Below, piece by piece: positions 1 through 12,509 of a stretch of DNA of 64,000 nt (the stretch's first letter is position 1; each line of letters begins with the position of its first letter). Under the pieces are notes generated by a model that saw only the letters and a program-made list of their open reading frames with translations, was not told where the DNA came from and searched no databases. The stretch comes from Xenopus tropicalis. Taxonomy: Eukaryota > Chordata > Amphibia > Anura > Pipidae. Position numbers and translations under genes: made by a program. The stretch is from assembly GCF_000004195.4 (NCBI RefSeq), contig NC_030683.2, positions 47,381,358-47,445,357 of the forward strand, read 5' to 3'.

Positions 1-75
1 TAAAAACAAAATAAATAATGAAGACCAATTAAAAAGTTGCTTAGAATTGGCCATTCTACATCATACCAAAAGTTT
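1..75. mobile_element. T2-type MITE fragment cut by the window edge
   Basis: The first bases resemble the inner part of the copy at about 35.19 kb, including the shared stretch 'GGCCATTCT'. It lies at the window edge, so only part of the element is present. Assignment to the TTAA-flanked T2 (Kolobok-type) group rests on that resemblance alone. Confidence 0.4.
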
Positions 76-188
76 ACTTACAGTATGTAATTTAGTTCTC
101 CTTGAATGGGGCAATTTTTTATTTTTTTCCCCACTGAGCAAAAAAAAGCTTGGAAGACTAATGCAACATTACTTTACATGTTGACAAC

Positions 189-455
189 TAGTGATGAGCA
201 AATGTTTTCAACCAGGCATGTATTTGCAGCAAAATTCCGCATTTCGCTGTTTGTGGTATTTTGCAATACTGTCGCAGAGACAAAAAAGTTGCCTAAAAAA
301 CTTTAATGCATCTGGAGTAAGAAAAAAATATTTGCCCACTTAAGAATTTGTTGTGTGCAAATGTATTGACTTCAATGCGTTTCGCAAATTTTTCATCATT
401 TCATACATTTTTAACCAGTTTTGCTAATTTTTCGGCAAAGCGAAACGGCACAGAT
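189..455. mobile_element. MITE fragment beginning TAGTGATGAGC
   Basis: The left end TAGTGATGAGCAAATG matches the ends of the elements at 39.77-40.07 kb and 62.74-63.10 kb. The right end is missing, and the sequence runs directly into the minisatellite that follows. Confidence 0.5.
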
Positions 456-457
456 TC

Positions 458-1145
458 GCTCCTCACTATATACCTACCATGCCCTGCGCTCCTCACTATA
501 TACCTACCATGCCCTGCGCTCCTCACTCCTCACTATATACCTACCATGCCCTGTGCTCCTCACTTCTCACTATATACCTACCATGCCCTGTGCTCCTCAA
601 TCCTCACTATATACCTACCATGCCCTGCGCTCCTCACTCCTCACTATATACCTACCATGCCCTGTGCTCCTCACTCCTCACTATATACCTACCATGCCCT
701 GTGCTCCTCACTTCTCACTATATACCTACCATGCCCTGTGCTCCTCAATCCTCATTATATACCTACCATGCCCTGCACTCCTCACTCCTCACTATATACC
801 TACCATGCCCTGCGCTCCTCACTCCTCACTATATACCTACCATGCCCTGCGCTCCTCACTCCTCACTATATACCTACCATGCCCTGCGCTCCTCACTCCT
901 CCCTATATACCTACCATGCCCTGCGCTCCTCACTCCTCACTATATACCTACCATGCCCTGCGCTCCTCACTCCTCACTATATACCTACCATGCCCTGCGC
1001 TCCTCACTCCTCACTATATACCTACCATGCCCTGCGCTCCTCACTCCTCCCTATATACCTACCATGCCATGCGCTCCTCACTATATACCTACCATGCCCT
1101 GCGCTCCTCACTCCTCACTATATACCTACCATGCCCTGCAACATG
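458..1145. repeat. 37-bp minisatellite, 19 units
   Basis: Nineteen copies of a pyrimidine-rich unit carry the core TATACCTACCATGCCCTG. Most units are 37 bp. The first two and one near the right end (about 1080) are 30 bp, because they lack one of two adjacent CTCCTCA heptamers. Unit variants (GCG, GTG or GCA after CCCT) are mixed along the array. Since 37 is not a multiple of three and the unit has no stop in any plus frame, all three plus frames stay open for more than 700 bp. These open frames are a product of the repeat, not genes. Confidence 0.95.
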
Positions 1146-2185
1146 TTAGGTATATAGAAATAGACATATATATATATATACTGATTTCCCTGTGCAAGTA
1201 CAAATAGTGCCAATACCTCTTTCCAACACTAACATACAGTTGTACTTGACAAACTTTAATAATAAACATTTATTTGATTATATGTGTAGCCAAAGCACAA
1301 ATCTGTCAATGAAAAACCAGCACACATGTGGTGAATACAATGTTATTATAAATAAAGACAAATCTGCATTTAGGTTTGCAGTTTTCTTTATAAAAGGGCT
1401 ATGGAATTAGAGTGATTCGAATGTTTTAAGTTCTACTCAGTTTAGAAATATATTCCTGAGCTTTTCCCTTAATCTTTCATCAGTGAGATAGTTTTCACAA
1501 CACAGAGGAAATTTGAAGAGCTGCTTCAATTATTTAAAAGTACATATTTATGATTAGAAAACCCAGCCATCCATCTCTGCCACAGTTACATTACCAGCCC
1601 TAGCTTGCATCCTGTATGAAGGTAATTCTAAGAAACCAGATAGCTTCAGGAACTTTATGGATAAAGATATCTACCCTTGGGGGTACAGAATACAAGGCTG
1701 AGATTGTCGAGGTCGGAAGAACAGTTCCTTACATCATCTTTAAAAACCTCAGCAACTGAGCAGCATATTTTTACATTTTTTTAGGCTTTGAATAAATTCA
1801 TAAACATACAGGGATTGATTTACTAACCCAACCAATCTTTTCTACAATTTTCTAAATTGTAGGAGACTAATCAAAACTAATGTTTGGCAACCCTCCACAT
1901 ATATAAACACAACAATAACCTACTAAAATTTCTAAATCTACTGCTCAGAGCAACCTATTGGACAGCTGTGTTAATCTTTATTGGTATTATTTTTAAACAG
2001 CATATATCTAAAACCCAGCACCCATAGTGTTCCTTATCACAAACCAAAAGGAAGGGGTCTGTGTTAGATTTAAAGGTGGTTGGGGGTAAATACAAGAAAC
2101 TACCTATTTCAGTGTTTTGCTTTTTACGTCATTCAATTAAATCACACAATTGTTCAGAGAACTGAAGGCTTTTGCAAGCAGGAAA

Positions 2186-2218
<33 letters not shown>

Positions 2219-2997
2219 ATATATATATGCACACACACACACGTAAAAACAAAGGCAATAACACTTTAGAGGGGTGAATTTCCTGAAGCTCCATTTTTTT
2301 CAGTTCAGGTTTTTTGACACCGAAAACCCAAGTTTGTTGCAGGAAAAAAACCCACAATTTTTTAATGATTTATTATGCAACAAAACCTCAACAATTCTGA
2401 ATACAAAAATACGCCATCTAAAACCTGTCAAGATTATTATTATGTAGAGGTCAATGGCAGATGTCCCTTTCACAACTGGAAGATCTTTCTTTGCTTTGTG
2501 GTTTTAGAGATTTTTTTGGGGGGGAGGGGGGTTGACACTGGCTTTTGTGCAACAATAAGGAAAAGTTGCGGTTTTCATGACTTTTCCGCAACTTTTTTTG
2601 TTCGTGCTTTTTCAGTTCGGATCATTTCATAAATGAGCTTATTTGCAGTTTCTAAAAAGTATAAATCCAAAAAAATATCATTTTCATATTTCCCCACTAG
2701 GACTTCTTTACTATGAACTGGGGTCAAATGTTGTCGAAGTACAAAGAGTTGATTTATAGGAATAGAGTAAAACTCATGGATAAGGTGAGAATGGAAGCAA
2801 AGAAAATATTAAAAGTATTTATACCCTGTTTGTAGTTCTCCTACCAAAAAGTGGTTGGGAGGACAAAAAAGATAGCAAATATATGTTCAAAAATAATTTT
2901 CACATTTAGCTTTTAAAAAATCATTAAAAATTTCACTTTTCTTATTGTGTCAAACCTAAATGTGTATTCCTTGTTTTTTTGTGCATAACAAGGATTA
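1146..2997. other. Intergenic stretch with microsatellites, no gene seen
   Basis: Short TA runs occur at about 1165-1182 and 2187-2212, followed by a short CA run near 2231-2243. A G-rich run lies near 2518-2532. I found no splice-flanked open frame and no intact transposon ends. Confidence 0.6.
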
Positions 2998-3002
2998 TAC
3001 AG

Positions 3003-3143
3003 GTCTACCTGAAAATAAAACATTCATTTGATGGTGTTAACTGCTCTGTCACAACAAAAACTGGAAAGGTGGCTGAGAACATAACTACAGAAGCAAAAGG
3101 AGTCACCAATGAGAATTCTGCTGACCAAAAACTCATTTACTGA
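3003..3143 (+). other. Unassigned 46-codon open segment after a possible acceptor
   Basis: After ATTATACAG there is an open frame starting at 3003 that runs 46 codons to a TGA at 3141-3143. Its composition looks protein-like (mixed Lys, Thr, Glu, Val; start VYLKIKHSFDG). About 440 bp downstream another short open segment ends at CCCCAG/GTAAGT (about 3592). I recognise no family. It could be a worn exon or chance. Confidence 0.2.
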
Positions 3144-4379
3144 TACAGTAGAACAATTATTTTATTTGAATTTCAGTTTGGTATTTGGAGATCAGCAGAA
3201 TACAAAAATTATAGATTTGGTGCACATTTACTAATGATACTGCATTTTAAGCCAATTTTACATTTTTGAACATGCATAATGATTTTTGTTATCATGTATT
3301 TGCCTGTTTAAAATATGTTAACCTTCAGTGGTGATCTATATATTGCAGTTAATGTTGCTTGCAGGGAAGTCAACAGCTTTTTCTAGACTCAGATCCTTAG
3401 AAGGTGTATCCTGCAAAAGATTCGCCAGTAGATGTTTTCAACCTATACAATTGGTAACCAGCAAGCAATTGTGAACACATTTTTGCTGTGAATTTTACAA
3501 AATATGATACATTGATTCAAGGTGAATTTTTCATACCACGTAAAATCCATAGAAGGGATCACCCTGAATTATTTCTTACCCCAGGTAAGTTACTCCCTTG
3601 TGTATTATTATCACAATCAGTTTGTAGTTACCATGCATCAGCCAGCTGTAGTAAACATCCAATATAGTGAATAGAAATGTACATTGCATAAGTGCTATTT
3701 ATGTCTGTTTTGAGCAGCACTAACCTCAGTTCCATTGTGTAGGTAACTCCTGTATATTTTATGAAAATGTCTGGCTGTGAATATGGAAATAACAATTTGT
3801 TCTATACATCTCTTGCTGCAAAATTTACTGGCAAAGCATTACTGAAAAATGCAGATTAGAAAATTTCACTGTAAGCCCAGTGACCCCTGTAGTTGTTGAT
3901 TTAACATTGTCTTCTTATAAAACAGCCTTTTCTGGTAAGTTTCAGCCTTTCTTGTCATAACCCTTGTGGACTTTTCATAAAAATGTTAGTCATTGGCAGC
4001 AATATTAATCAGCTACTGCCCTGAATAAATGACCTGAAATAAATGAATTATGCCATAGCAGCAATACTGCACATTCATAGTAATAAAGCAAATAATGAGA
4101 TATGATTATCTAGTCAACTACCTAGACTAGATATATTAAACAAGTGGCTTTCTCACAGATACCTGAGTTCACCAGGGACACAAAATATATACAGTTCTTG
4201 TGTCTGCAAAAGTGTGTACAGGTCAATTTAATGAAATGTTGGTTGAAAGAAATTAATAAATAGAACTTTCTAAAAAAATGTTTCTGGTGAAATATGCCTA
4301 ACAAAGCTACTTACAGCCCTTGTTAACTCCTCGTGGACTTAAATCCTTAACCTCATTAAAGGAATGTTATGTCATCCCT

Positions 4380-4760
4380 AATTCTGAAATATTCTGAAAC
4401 ATGATATTGGTCCTCCCTTTGCTGCTAAAATACCATCTACTCTTCTGAGCAGATTTTCACTAGGTGTTGGAACATTGTTGGTGGCTTTGCTTTTACTGAG
4501 GCATAAGAGGTTGGGCACTGATGCCATGCTTGATTTGTATCAGAGTATCAATTCATTCTACAGGTATTCTGCTAAGCTTAAGGGATCTGTGTATATCAGT
4601 GAAGTTCTTCTACTCCCATTTCTGCAAACCAAATCTGTATGGTCTTTATTTTATAAACAGGGTTATTATCCTGCTCAAAAAAGAAAAGTCTTCTTCAAAT
4701 TAGGAGGCATGGAAATATCAAGAATGGTATGGTATGTTGTAGTTACACTTATGTGAGCAA
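4380..4760 (-). pseudogene. Decayed Tc1-like transposase, C-terminal part
   Basis: Read on the minus strand, the segment keeps the pattern of the end of a vertebrate Tc1-like transposase, including codons for the terminal FQHLV-type, RVEAVIAAKGG-type region near 4400-4470 and the HDN/SPDLNP-type stretch further up. It is broken by stops and indels and no intact frame remains. Both ends of the element are unrecognisable. The family assignment is from memory of the widely distributed vertebrate Tc1 elements. Confidence 0.6.
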
Positions 4761-4769
4761 TGATGGGTT

Positions 4770-6580
4770 TGGCTTAAATATAATTTTATACCAATTCTTA
4801 ATAAGAATTGGTGACACCAGTAGTGACAGGAATATTTAATTTAACTAAATAACAGGCTGCACTGGCGCTATGCCAGTTCAAAATGCTGGTGGAGTGCAAG
4901 CTCCATATGCACTAGATCTTATGAAGTCTGCAACATATGTAACATTTCAATGTATGCATAGCACATGTCTGGGCATTTATATGTGTGGCTTAAATAACCA
5001 ATTCCAGTTTTTATTATTAGTCATCAATAGTCACATTTGGGGATTTTAACCTTGAAAGCAAGCAAGTTGCAAGTAAGACTCAGTCCCTCTGATAAATGTT
5101 TATTGAAGCAGGAGAATACTTAATGAATCAAATAAATGAGTGAAGGACTGGCCAGAAGGGATGACTTTGACATACAGTAGTTGGCCAGCTTGAAGTATAT
5201 TGCAATATAAGGGCAAACAATCCCTGTTTTGCTTAAAGGGGAGGGCATTGCTTGGTAGCTTAATTCACAGAAGGTCTTAATGTCCTATATATATTGATAT
5301 TGAACATATGTTCACCCCATATTTAGTTATTCTCTGTTCACAATTTTGCCTGGGACATGCCCACATTGCTATGACAATGCATGACAAAACAAGTGTAATA
5401 AACCTAGATCAATGTCTTTAAAATCCAAATTAAACTTTAAGAGCACAAACATGCCACTTTATCAAAAATCATAGTCATGTGTCCTAATGTACTCTGAGAG
5501 CACTGAGGCTTGCTTTCATGCTATGTTCCTGCACCAAAAGAAAACCCCATCTCTTAAATGGAATATGTTTGACTAGAGACAAACATACGTTCATAAACAG
5601 CTGTGTCACAGAAAAGGTGCTTATGAATGCAAAATGTATTCAGAATACAATTAGGGCAAGCCATAGGATTCATGATAACATCATTTTAGTCCCATGCATC
5701 CCTCAGTTGCATATTGACTGATTTGGGATGTTCTTAGACATATGTGCTGTCAGTTGTTTATATGGTGTGGTATTGGGAGACAATTTTTTGTTAAACAACA
5801 CAGTAAATGGCTTGTTATGACACAGCAGCTGTCTAGCACAGCTTTAAATGTCAAAGGTTTAAGTAGCAAGTGAGAAGGCAGAGACATATGGTACCTTGCC
5901 TTAGCCTTAAGGCAGTAGAAAAGACAAAAAGGTGATATGCTGTTAACAGGCTGGCTAATAATACTCTTCACAGTTACAAGCCCACTCTAAAAATTGGTGT
6001 TGCATGTACACATGGGATAGATCATTTTTAATATCGGAATTTAATATATTAAAATATAACAGAGCATAAATAAACACACACACACATCTTATAACAAGCA
6101 ATCCTTGTTGGAAAATGGTTTTGTATTTGGTAGATTCCACCATATGGCTTATATATTTTGTGATACATTGCATATCAGAAACTGCAGGCAGATGTACATG
6201 CAATAAAATATACAATTATTGTTTCAAAATACAAACTTAGCATGTCATATGAGCTCTAAAATGTTTGTTCCACTGTTGTTTATACTTATGGAGCAATATG
6301 GTGGTACAAACCTGAACTTACTAATGGACTGCACAATTTATTTTACTGCAGTAACAACAGCATTAAAGGGGAAATATATACCATTTTTCAACATGCGTTC
6401 AATGAATAGGGCTTGTGCCCAACATACTTTTTCCTGTTGTTTTAATCACAAATAATCAATAGTTTGTGTTATTTTTTAAGCTAAATGGGGCAAACAGGGG
6501 AACTGTAGCTACTCCATATTTAGTCCTTATGACAAAAGGTGAAGGGACGGGGGGTTGTATACTGGGAATCTAATCCAAAC
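4770..6580. other. Intergenic stretch, no gene seen
   Basis: AT-rich sequence. The short open frames here (about 60-90 codons) have no splice context or recognisable domain. A short CA run lies near 6075-6086. Confidence 0.6.
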
Positions 6581-6588
6581 CTACCAAA

Positions 6589-6866
6589 CAGGGCCGGAAC
6601 TAGGGGTAGGCAGAAGAGGCAGCTGCCTAGAGTGCAATGATTGAGGGGCGCCAGGCAGGAGCCTCTCCTGCCTACCCCTAGTGCTACTTTGTCATTGCCT
6701 CTGCCGCTTAACATTAGCGGTGGAGGTAATGACCGATCGAATCGCACCGCCCCCCCTGCTCCTCCTCCTGTGCTTTGGCGCGCATGCGCCGTTCGGGGGG
6801 CGGTGAGGTGGGCGGAGTTGGCTGACCGGGTTGCCTAGGGTGTCCGGTCGGCTTGGCCCGCCCCTG
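6589..6866. mobile_element. hAT-type MITE, 278 bp, with perfect 8-bp TSD
   Basis: The element begins CAGGGCCGGAAC and ends GGCCCGCCCCTG, giving imperfect inverted ends that start with CAGGG as is usual for hAT elements. It is flanked on both sides by CTACCAAA (6581-6588 and 6867-6874), an exact 8-bp duplication. It is much more GC- and CpG-rich than its surroundings and encodes nothing. Confidence 0.9.
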
Positions 6867-6995
6867 CTACCAAATGTAATTGCATCCAGGAGATAGGAGT
6901 CAAACTTGTGTCCATGATGGTCAGCTCTGCATGTGTTCCCATCATATATCATAGCATCATAGGTTAGTGCTGTTCTAACCTATGAGAAATTGTAG

Positions 6996-7345
6996 AGATA
7001 TGGGATCCCTTATGCAGATACCTTATCCAGACAGTTCAGAATTATGGGAAGATCATTTTAAGCAAATAATTTTGTTTTTTTGAAAATGACTGACGTTGAG
7101 CAAAAAGAACTATGGTGTATGCACGTGTTTTGCTCCTATACAAAATAAGAAAAAAATAAAAAAGTAGAAAAAAATCCAATTAGTAATACAGATATATTTG
7201 GCTTTAGCCCAGTCTACTGTGTTATGAGCTGCATGAATCTATATGGGTGGCAAAACAATTCTAGTAGGGTTATTGAATGTTATGTTTTAGCAGACTTAAG
7301 GTATGGTGGTCTGGAAAACCCCGGGTCCCAACCCTTCTAGATAAA
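6996..7345. mobile_element. Degraded 'TATGGGATCC' Xenopus MITE
   Basis: It starts with ATATGGGATCCCTTATGCAG and has the internal AAGCAAATAATT stretch shared with the copies at 29.8, 36.3, 38.9 and 42.6 kb. The right end carries GGAAAACCCCGGGTCCC. The ends are more mutated than in those copies, so it is an older insertion. Confidence 0.6.
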
Positions 7346-8995
7346 AGGTTCTGTATTAATAGGTCTCCTAGACCCCCTCTTTAATTGGAAGGGAGTCATA
7401 GTGCAACTTGACTTTATCATCAATTTGGGTGTGTAATCATTATGTATACCCCCTTAGTCAGGAGAAGGTAGTCTTAAGTATATTAGGTAAGATTGTGCCA
7501 TTCCAACCACAATGAGGAGCATAACATTATAAAATTTGTATAACATACTAATATAAAGGGCCTTTGTACCTGGATCAGACTGCATTCAGCTTACAAAAAG
7601 GGCAAATTTGTTTAGCTAGCTGAAAAATTAAAAAGTAGTAAATGACTACCACAGGGATAAAAAAAAAAACAATATATTTTAAATGTTAATTTGAAAACAT
7701 TATACAATAATAATTGTGCTAGATTTATAAAATCAAGAATAATTTTAGAGAGAAAGTTTGCCTGGCACATGGCAAGGGGACTCCTCAAGTGACCATTCTG
7801 CCTCAAGATGAGAGTTTAGATGGTTACAATTTGAACGTGTATAGTTAGTGTGGACGGTGCTAGCTTTTTCTATTTTCATATTCTGCCTTGAGGGTAAATG
7901 GCCAAAGCATTCCTAAGCCTATCCCAAGGCAATATTCTAAAGCCAGAATTCCCTAAGAGATCAAGACTATGCTTCGTTCCTCACTGAAGACTTGAATTTC
8001 ACTTCCAAAGTTTCCATTTGAGATCAGAACTATGTCATTATATCCACCACTGAGTATTATACTTCCCCTTCCTACAGAGAGGATGGCCCCAAACTCTGCT
8101 ACCAGCAGGAGCTGCATCTCCCACCATGAGAGACATGACATGTGCACCGTTGGGACTTGCCCCGCCTCTTAACAACCTACCACACCCCCTACCTATCCCT
8201 CCAATCCCAAACAAATTACACATACACCGGTTTGGATGAAAAGGGCCGCAGAACATTTATTAACAACTTAAGTTTTAACTTAAAACATACCATGAACATA
8301 CATGAACATATGATAACATATCAAAACATAACATGAAAATATATAAACATATCATGAACATATGATAACATAACTTGAACGTTTGTATAACAAACAACCG
8401 CAACAATCCAATAACTGCGCAACGCCATTAGCGCTGCCATCCTAGCCCGGAACCATCTACCCCTCAACACAATCACTTTCTGATACCTCCTTACCCCTGA
8501 GGTGCCAGGTGTGCCAACCATCAATCACCGTGCAACCATTGGTTCCCGGACTCAACCACCCCACCAAGAAAACTCCAATATCAACTCGCCTGTATAGGGA
8601 GGGAGGGTGGGCATTTTCCTGTACTGCCTAAATGGAACAGAAAGCGGGAAACTCCACTCTGCCTATTTATATCCCCTGCCTGCCACATTCGAAAGAACCA
8701 ATCCCCTTCTAACTGGGAGTGGCTTCCCCTACGGCTCTGTCATGCCCCTTGTTCCCTACACTTTTGCTACGGGTCACTGGTCACTTTCAGCAGCCCTGCT
8801 GCCGGTCATGAATCTGCAGTCTCTTGATTATAGGGAATATTAGCAGGCTATCACCTAGCACAAGCAGTAGTAGTGTCTGTATCAATCAACCTACCATGCA
8901 GTCACAGGAGAGAAACTCCTTTCTCCTTATTGTAAATTTACCTGTGCAGTACTCTGGCCAGGTCCTACCACTGCTGTGGCAAATAAAACTTAAAA
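7346..8995. other. Intergenic and repeat-derived sequence without a gene
   Basis: From about 8140 to 8830 the sequence is GC-richer, with repeated ACATATCATGAACATATG-like words (about 8290-8375) that form a short degenerate tandem array. No open frame with a recognisable domain was found. Confidence 0.5.
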
Positions 8996-9009
8996 TAGAT
9001 TATCCTATA

Positions 9010-9125
9010 TCCAGTGTTTTTGATCCAGGTGCAGGCAAAAAAACCCCAGCTTGAAGCCAGTGGCAGGTATGCCTCAAAAATTCCTTCCTGACCCCAATCA
9101 GAAACCTTCCCTGGATCAAGCATTT
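9010..9125. mobile_element. Retroelement-type interspersed repeat fragment
   Basis: It contains AAAAATTCCTTCCTGACCCC followed by CAATCAGA and CCCTGGATCAA. I recognise this string as part of a common frog interspersed repeat, probably retroelement-derived. Boundaries are approximate. Confidence 0.45.
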
Positions 9126-9319
9126 GGAATTAACATAAAGTAATACAATGCTGACTCTCACATTTATACTGTGTAAAGATACAGAAACCACAATAACAGT
9201 GCATACAGGAAAACATCCACATTTGGTTATTAATAGATAATATGAGAACATAAAGAAGAAAACTCCTGACATTTTTGCAAAATATGCAAACAGGGAGAGG
9301 GTGGTCAGTCTGTCTCTAC

Positions 9320-9480
9320 CTGCTCAGAAGACTGCTTCTTCCCCTGACATTATATCCCTCTCTTTCTCTGCCTCCCGTCCCAGCTTTCTCCTGCCTTAAC
9401 TCTTTCCTTCTCACATAATCACAGCTACATCTGATTCTGCCTATCTCTAACTAGTGTAATCTGGCTGCCGTACTAAATTG
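9320..9480. repeat. Dispersed repeat, first copy
   Basis: The words CTGCTTCTTCCCCTGACAT, CCCAGCTTTC and GTGTAATCTGGCTGC recur in the same order at 10945-10965 plus 11745-11870. In the second copy the repeat is split by the hAT element at 10966-11744. Confidence 0.7.
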
Positions 9481-9699
9481 CATTAACAAAATATAAGCAG
9501 GATCCATAATATGCAAGGTTCACAAAACATACAGATAATAAACCCATTCCTATGCATAACTTGCCAATATACTGTTATGAAATATAGAAATACTGTATAT
9601 TCTTACCAATGCCATTAAAAGTAACAAGTGGCAAGTGGTTACGAGACCTGGCAAAAAAGAACAACATACAGCCTAACTGATCTAAGCAATTCTAAGCTA

Positions 9700-10900
9700 A
9701 ATAAATAAATTAGCAGTGCAAAAGGCCAAATATATAGCACTGAGAAGGTCCAAAGGGTGGGGTTGCTAGATGATCATCAAATGTTATATTGACAATGGTG
9801 GAATTGCTTTTATGCCCAGACAAATAAAAGCTGAGCTGAATTAAAATAAACACTAACATTGTGCAGACACTATATGATATAGTCCCAGGGGGTGCTAAAT
9901 AGTAACCTAAATATATATCAATATATAGCACACAAAGGAAAGCTACAGTAAGCAGGTCCTGTATGGTATAAATTGGGGGACTGCTGAATTCTATATATAT
10001 GCACAGATATGGTGAAATGGCATATACCTCATACACAAACTGAGCACTGTAAACCTGAAAGCAACATTTTGCAGGCACTCTGTGATATTTCGGATTACAA
10101 CCTATATATATATATATCTATCGGCCCCAGGCACACAAAGAAAGTGAAAGCAGAGTAAGCCAGCCCTACATGATTAAAAGGGGGCTGCTAAATTACTGTA
10201 CATTCATATCCACAGTTATGGCAAACTCTGGGCTCTCTGAGAACTATAATGTGTTGGTGCTGTATGAGCCAAGTCAACTGCTGTTTAGTTAAATGTGTGG
10301 GTTCTGCATGATAGACTCACAGAGGCAACTGTACTGTATTTCTCTATATACACTAGAGTAACTACTTCTTCCCTAGGCACACAGAACAATGCCAATGAAA
10401 ATGCCAGGGTGCAGTCTCCATAGAATAAAATAACAGGGGTAGCTGAAATGTTGTTCAAATACCTATATAGCTAGCCTAGATGCTCTGCATGAACTAAATC
10501 ATGTATATAGAGATGAAATCAGAGACTTAATAAAACCCCATAAATTAGAGGTCAGAATCTGACAACAGGCTGCTGAATCATGTAACTATATACAGTATCT
10601 ATGGAAATACCATGCAATATACAGACTTAATAAAGCAAGCCCAGGAACGTTATTGTATTCAGGCTTTGCACCTATTCCTGACTGAGCCCCACAGCTCTCA
10701 CTGTATACTTCTATATAATAGAGAGGGTACCTTTTAGGCCTAGGCTGACTAAGTGACTAAAGTGAGATTAACTGCTCCAAAAAGGTAAAATACAGCAAGA
10801 GACTAACAAGCAGCCTGTCCAATAATTCTATCCCCAAAGCCAGCAGTATCCTGAGGAGTTACTGCATATATACTGCAGCTAATACAATTATATTGCAGAG
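9700..10900. repeat. Degenerate long-period tandem repeat
   Basis: A module of roughly 200-250 bp recurs at about 9860, 10075 and 10330. Each module holds a GCA(G)GCAC / TGTGATAT-like start, a TATATATA run, CACACAAAG, a GGGGGCTGCT(A/G)AAT box and a TATGG(C/T) box. Identity between modules is modest. A 122-codon minus frame (10078-9710) runs through it and is judged incidental. Confidence 0.5.
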
Positions 10901-10965
10901 AGCATTTTACCTCATATTTCAACCTGATCATAAGATAAGGAAGTGAACTGCTTCTTCCCCTGACA

Positions 10966-11744
10966 CAGGGTTGCCAGGTTGGTGGTTTTTCCGCCAAATT
11001 GGGCTACTAATTTAAAGCCCAGGCGGGTTTCCAAAGTGCAAACCTGCCAAGGTACAGATTTGGGCTAGTTTTTGGAGCCTTGGTAGGTTTGTAGTTTGGA
11101 AACTAGCCAAATTTGTTCCCCTAGTAAACCTGACGTGCCTGTCCCGCTGCATGCTGGGTAATGAAGTTTGTATTTAACAATTAGTCTACAGGTAGAATTA
11201 ATATAAAACTATTATATCCAGCATGCAATTGGATGGTATAGACAGAGACTCCCATTTCTATTCTATTCAGGCTCAACCTATCTGCTCTACAACCTGCTCC
11301 CTGCTTTATATGGTATGGGATTGTACCATTATTTTCTACTGTGATGTGGGGTGGCTGCCATTTGTTACTTTCTGCAGTTGATCCTTTAATATAGTATAGT
11401 ATAATTTTTAGGATCTCTTGGGGCTGCTGAGAGTTTTAATTCAATGCACCCATATGTATAAAATGTCTGGGGTTAATGCAACATTCTAAATCCATTTCTT
11501 TAGTGACATACCTCTCAGCTGGACTGAACACAGAGGGCAGGGAACTGGAGTAACTGGAGAGGGGGCACGGGTAGTAATTATACGCAAGGCATGTTTTCCT
11601 ATATATACTTTTATGTTTTAGAATATTTTTTCTTTGCGCATATTGGGCTGTTTTTGGGCTAATTTCTAAGTGGATTTTAGCTAGTTTTGGGCTGGTTTTA
11701 AAGCTGAATTTGGCTGATTTGGAAAAATAAATCTGGCAACCTTG
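10966..11744. mobile_element. hAT-type non-autonomous transposon, 779 bp, with 8-bp TSD
   Basis: The ends are CAGGGTTGCCAG and CTGGCAACCTTG, an inverted pair with one mismatch. The flanks are an exact 8-bp duplication, CCCTGACA (10958-10965 and 11745-11752). It interrupts the dispersed repeat also seen at 9320-9480, which gives an independent pre-insertion reference. The inside is built of degenerate 'TTTGGGCTAG' words. No transposase frame is present. Confidence 0.9.
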
Positions 11745-11949
11745 CCCTGACATCACATCCCTACCCTTCTCCACCCACAGCCCAGCTTTCCCCCGTCTCA
11801 TTGCTTCTCACCCAATCATAGCTACACCTGATTCTGCCAAGCTTTAAACAGAAACCAGTGTAATCTGGCTGCTGGTCATTTGGATCCATTATCATCCAGC
11901 CCCTGCGTTTATAGTTCCAGGAATTTACTGGGGTGGTGTTGCACCCTTC

Positions 11950-12500
11950 CACAGTGCATGCACAAACATAATCTACGTGGAACAGTCATCAGTAGGAAGC
12001 CTTACCAGCAACCTCATTATAAATATCAATGTCTGAGGTGTGCAAATGAGCCTAGACAAGCCAAAAGCCTTTTGGAAACAATTGCTGTGGGGCTGATGAA
12101 GTAAAAATGTAATTCTTTGGCCATAATCACTAAAAGGTTTGGTAAACATGGGGGTGGATCAATTTAATGCTTTGGGGTTGTGTGGCAGCCAGTGACACAG
12201 GAAACACTGTACATATAGAGGAAATAATGGATTCCACTAAATATCAACAAATTATGAATGCCAATGTGAAACAGCCTCAATGATTCTAAATATACCCCAG
12301 TAGTCACCATGAGCTACTTGCAGAAAAGTATTGAAATGGCCCCCACAGTCCCCTGATTTACCTATAATTGAAAATCTGTGGGTAGATGCAAGAGTGGGTA
12401 AAAATCCCTAAAACAAGAATTAGAATACTAGCTGGGTACAAAAGGCAATAATCTGTACCAAAGGGGGTTCTACTTAAATACTGACTTGCTATGATGCCCT
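11950..12500 (+). pseudogene. Decayed Tc1-like transposase
   Basis: Frames on the plus strand recall a Tc1-like transposase. An opening segment resembles the region before the first catalytic Asp (near 11998 onwards, 'RGTVISRKPY'). A FGHN-like box lies at 12117-12130 and GGGS-like codons near 12150. Near 12345-12400 a segment reads like the SPDLNPIENLW box, which carries the last acidic residue of the DDE triad. Stops and indels interrupt every frame, so it is inactive. Confidence 0.7.
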
Positions 12501-12509
12501 GATTTTTGC

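Noticed and set aside
458..1145. CRISPR-like regular array
   Set aside because: Units are contiguous with no unique spacers, and the genome is eukaryotic.
348..1207. Three overlapping plus-strand open frames of 240-270 codons
   Set aside because: They are translations of the 37-bp minisatellite in its three frames and have no start, splice or domain support.
9710..10078. 122-codon hydrophobic minus-strand frame
   Set aside because: It lies in a degenerate AT-rich tandem repeat, which gives hydrophobic codons by composition alone.
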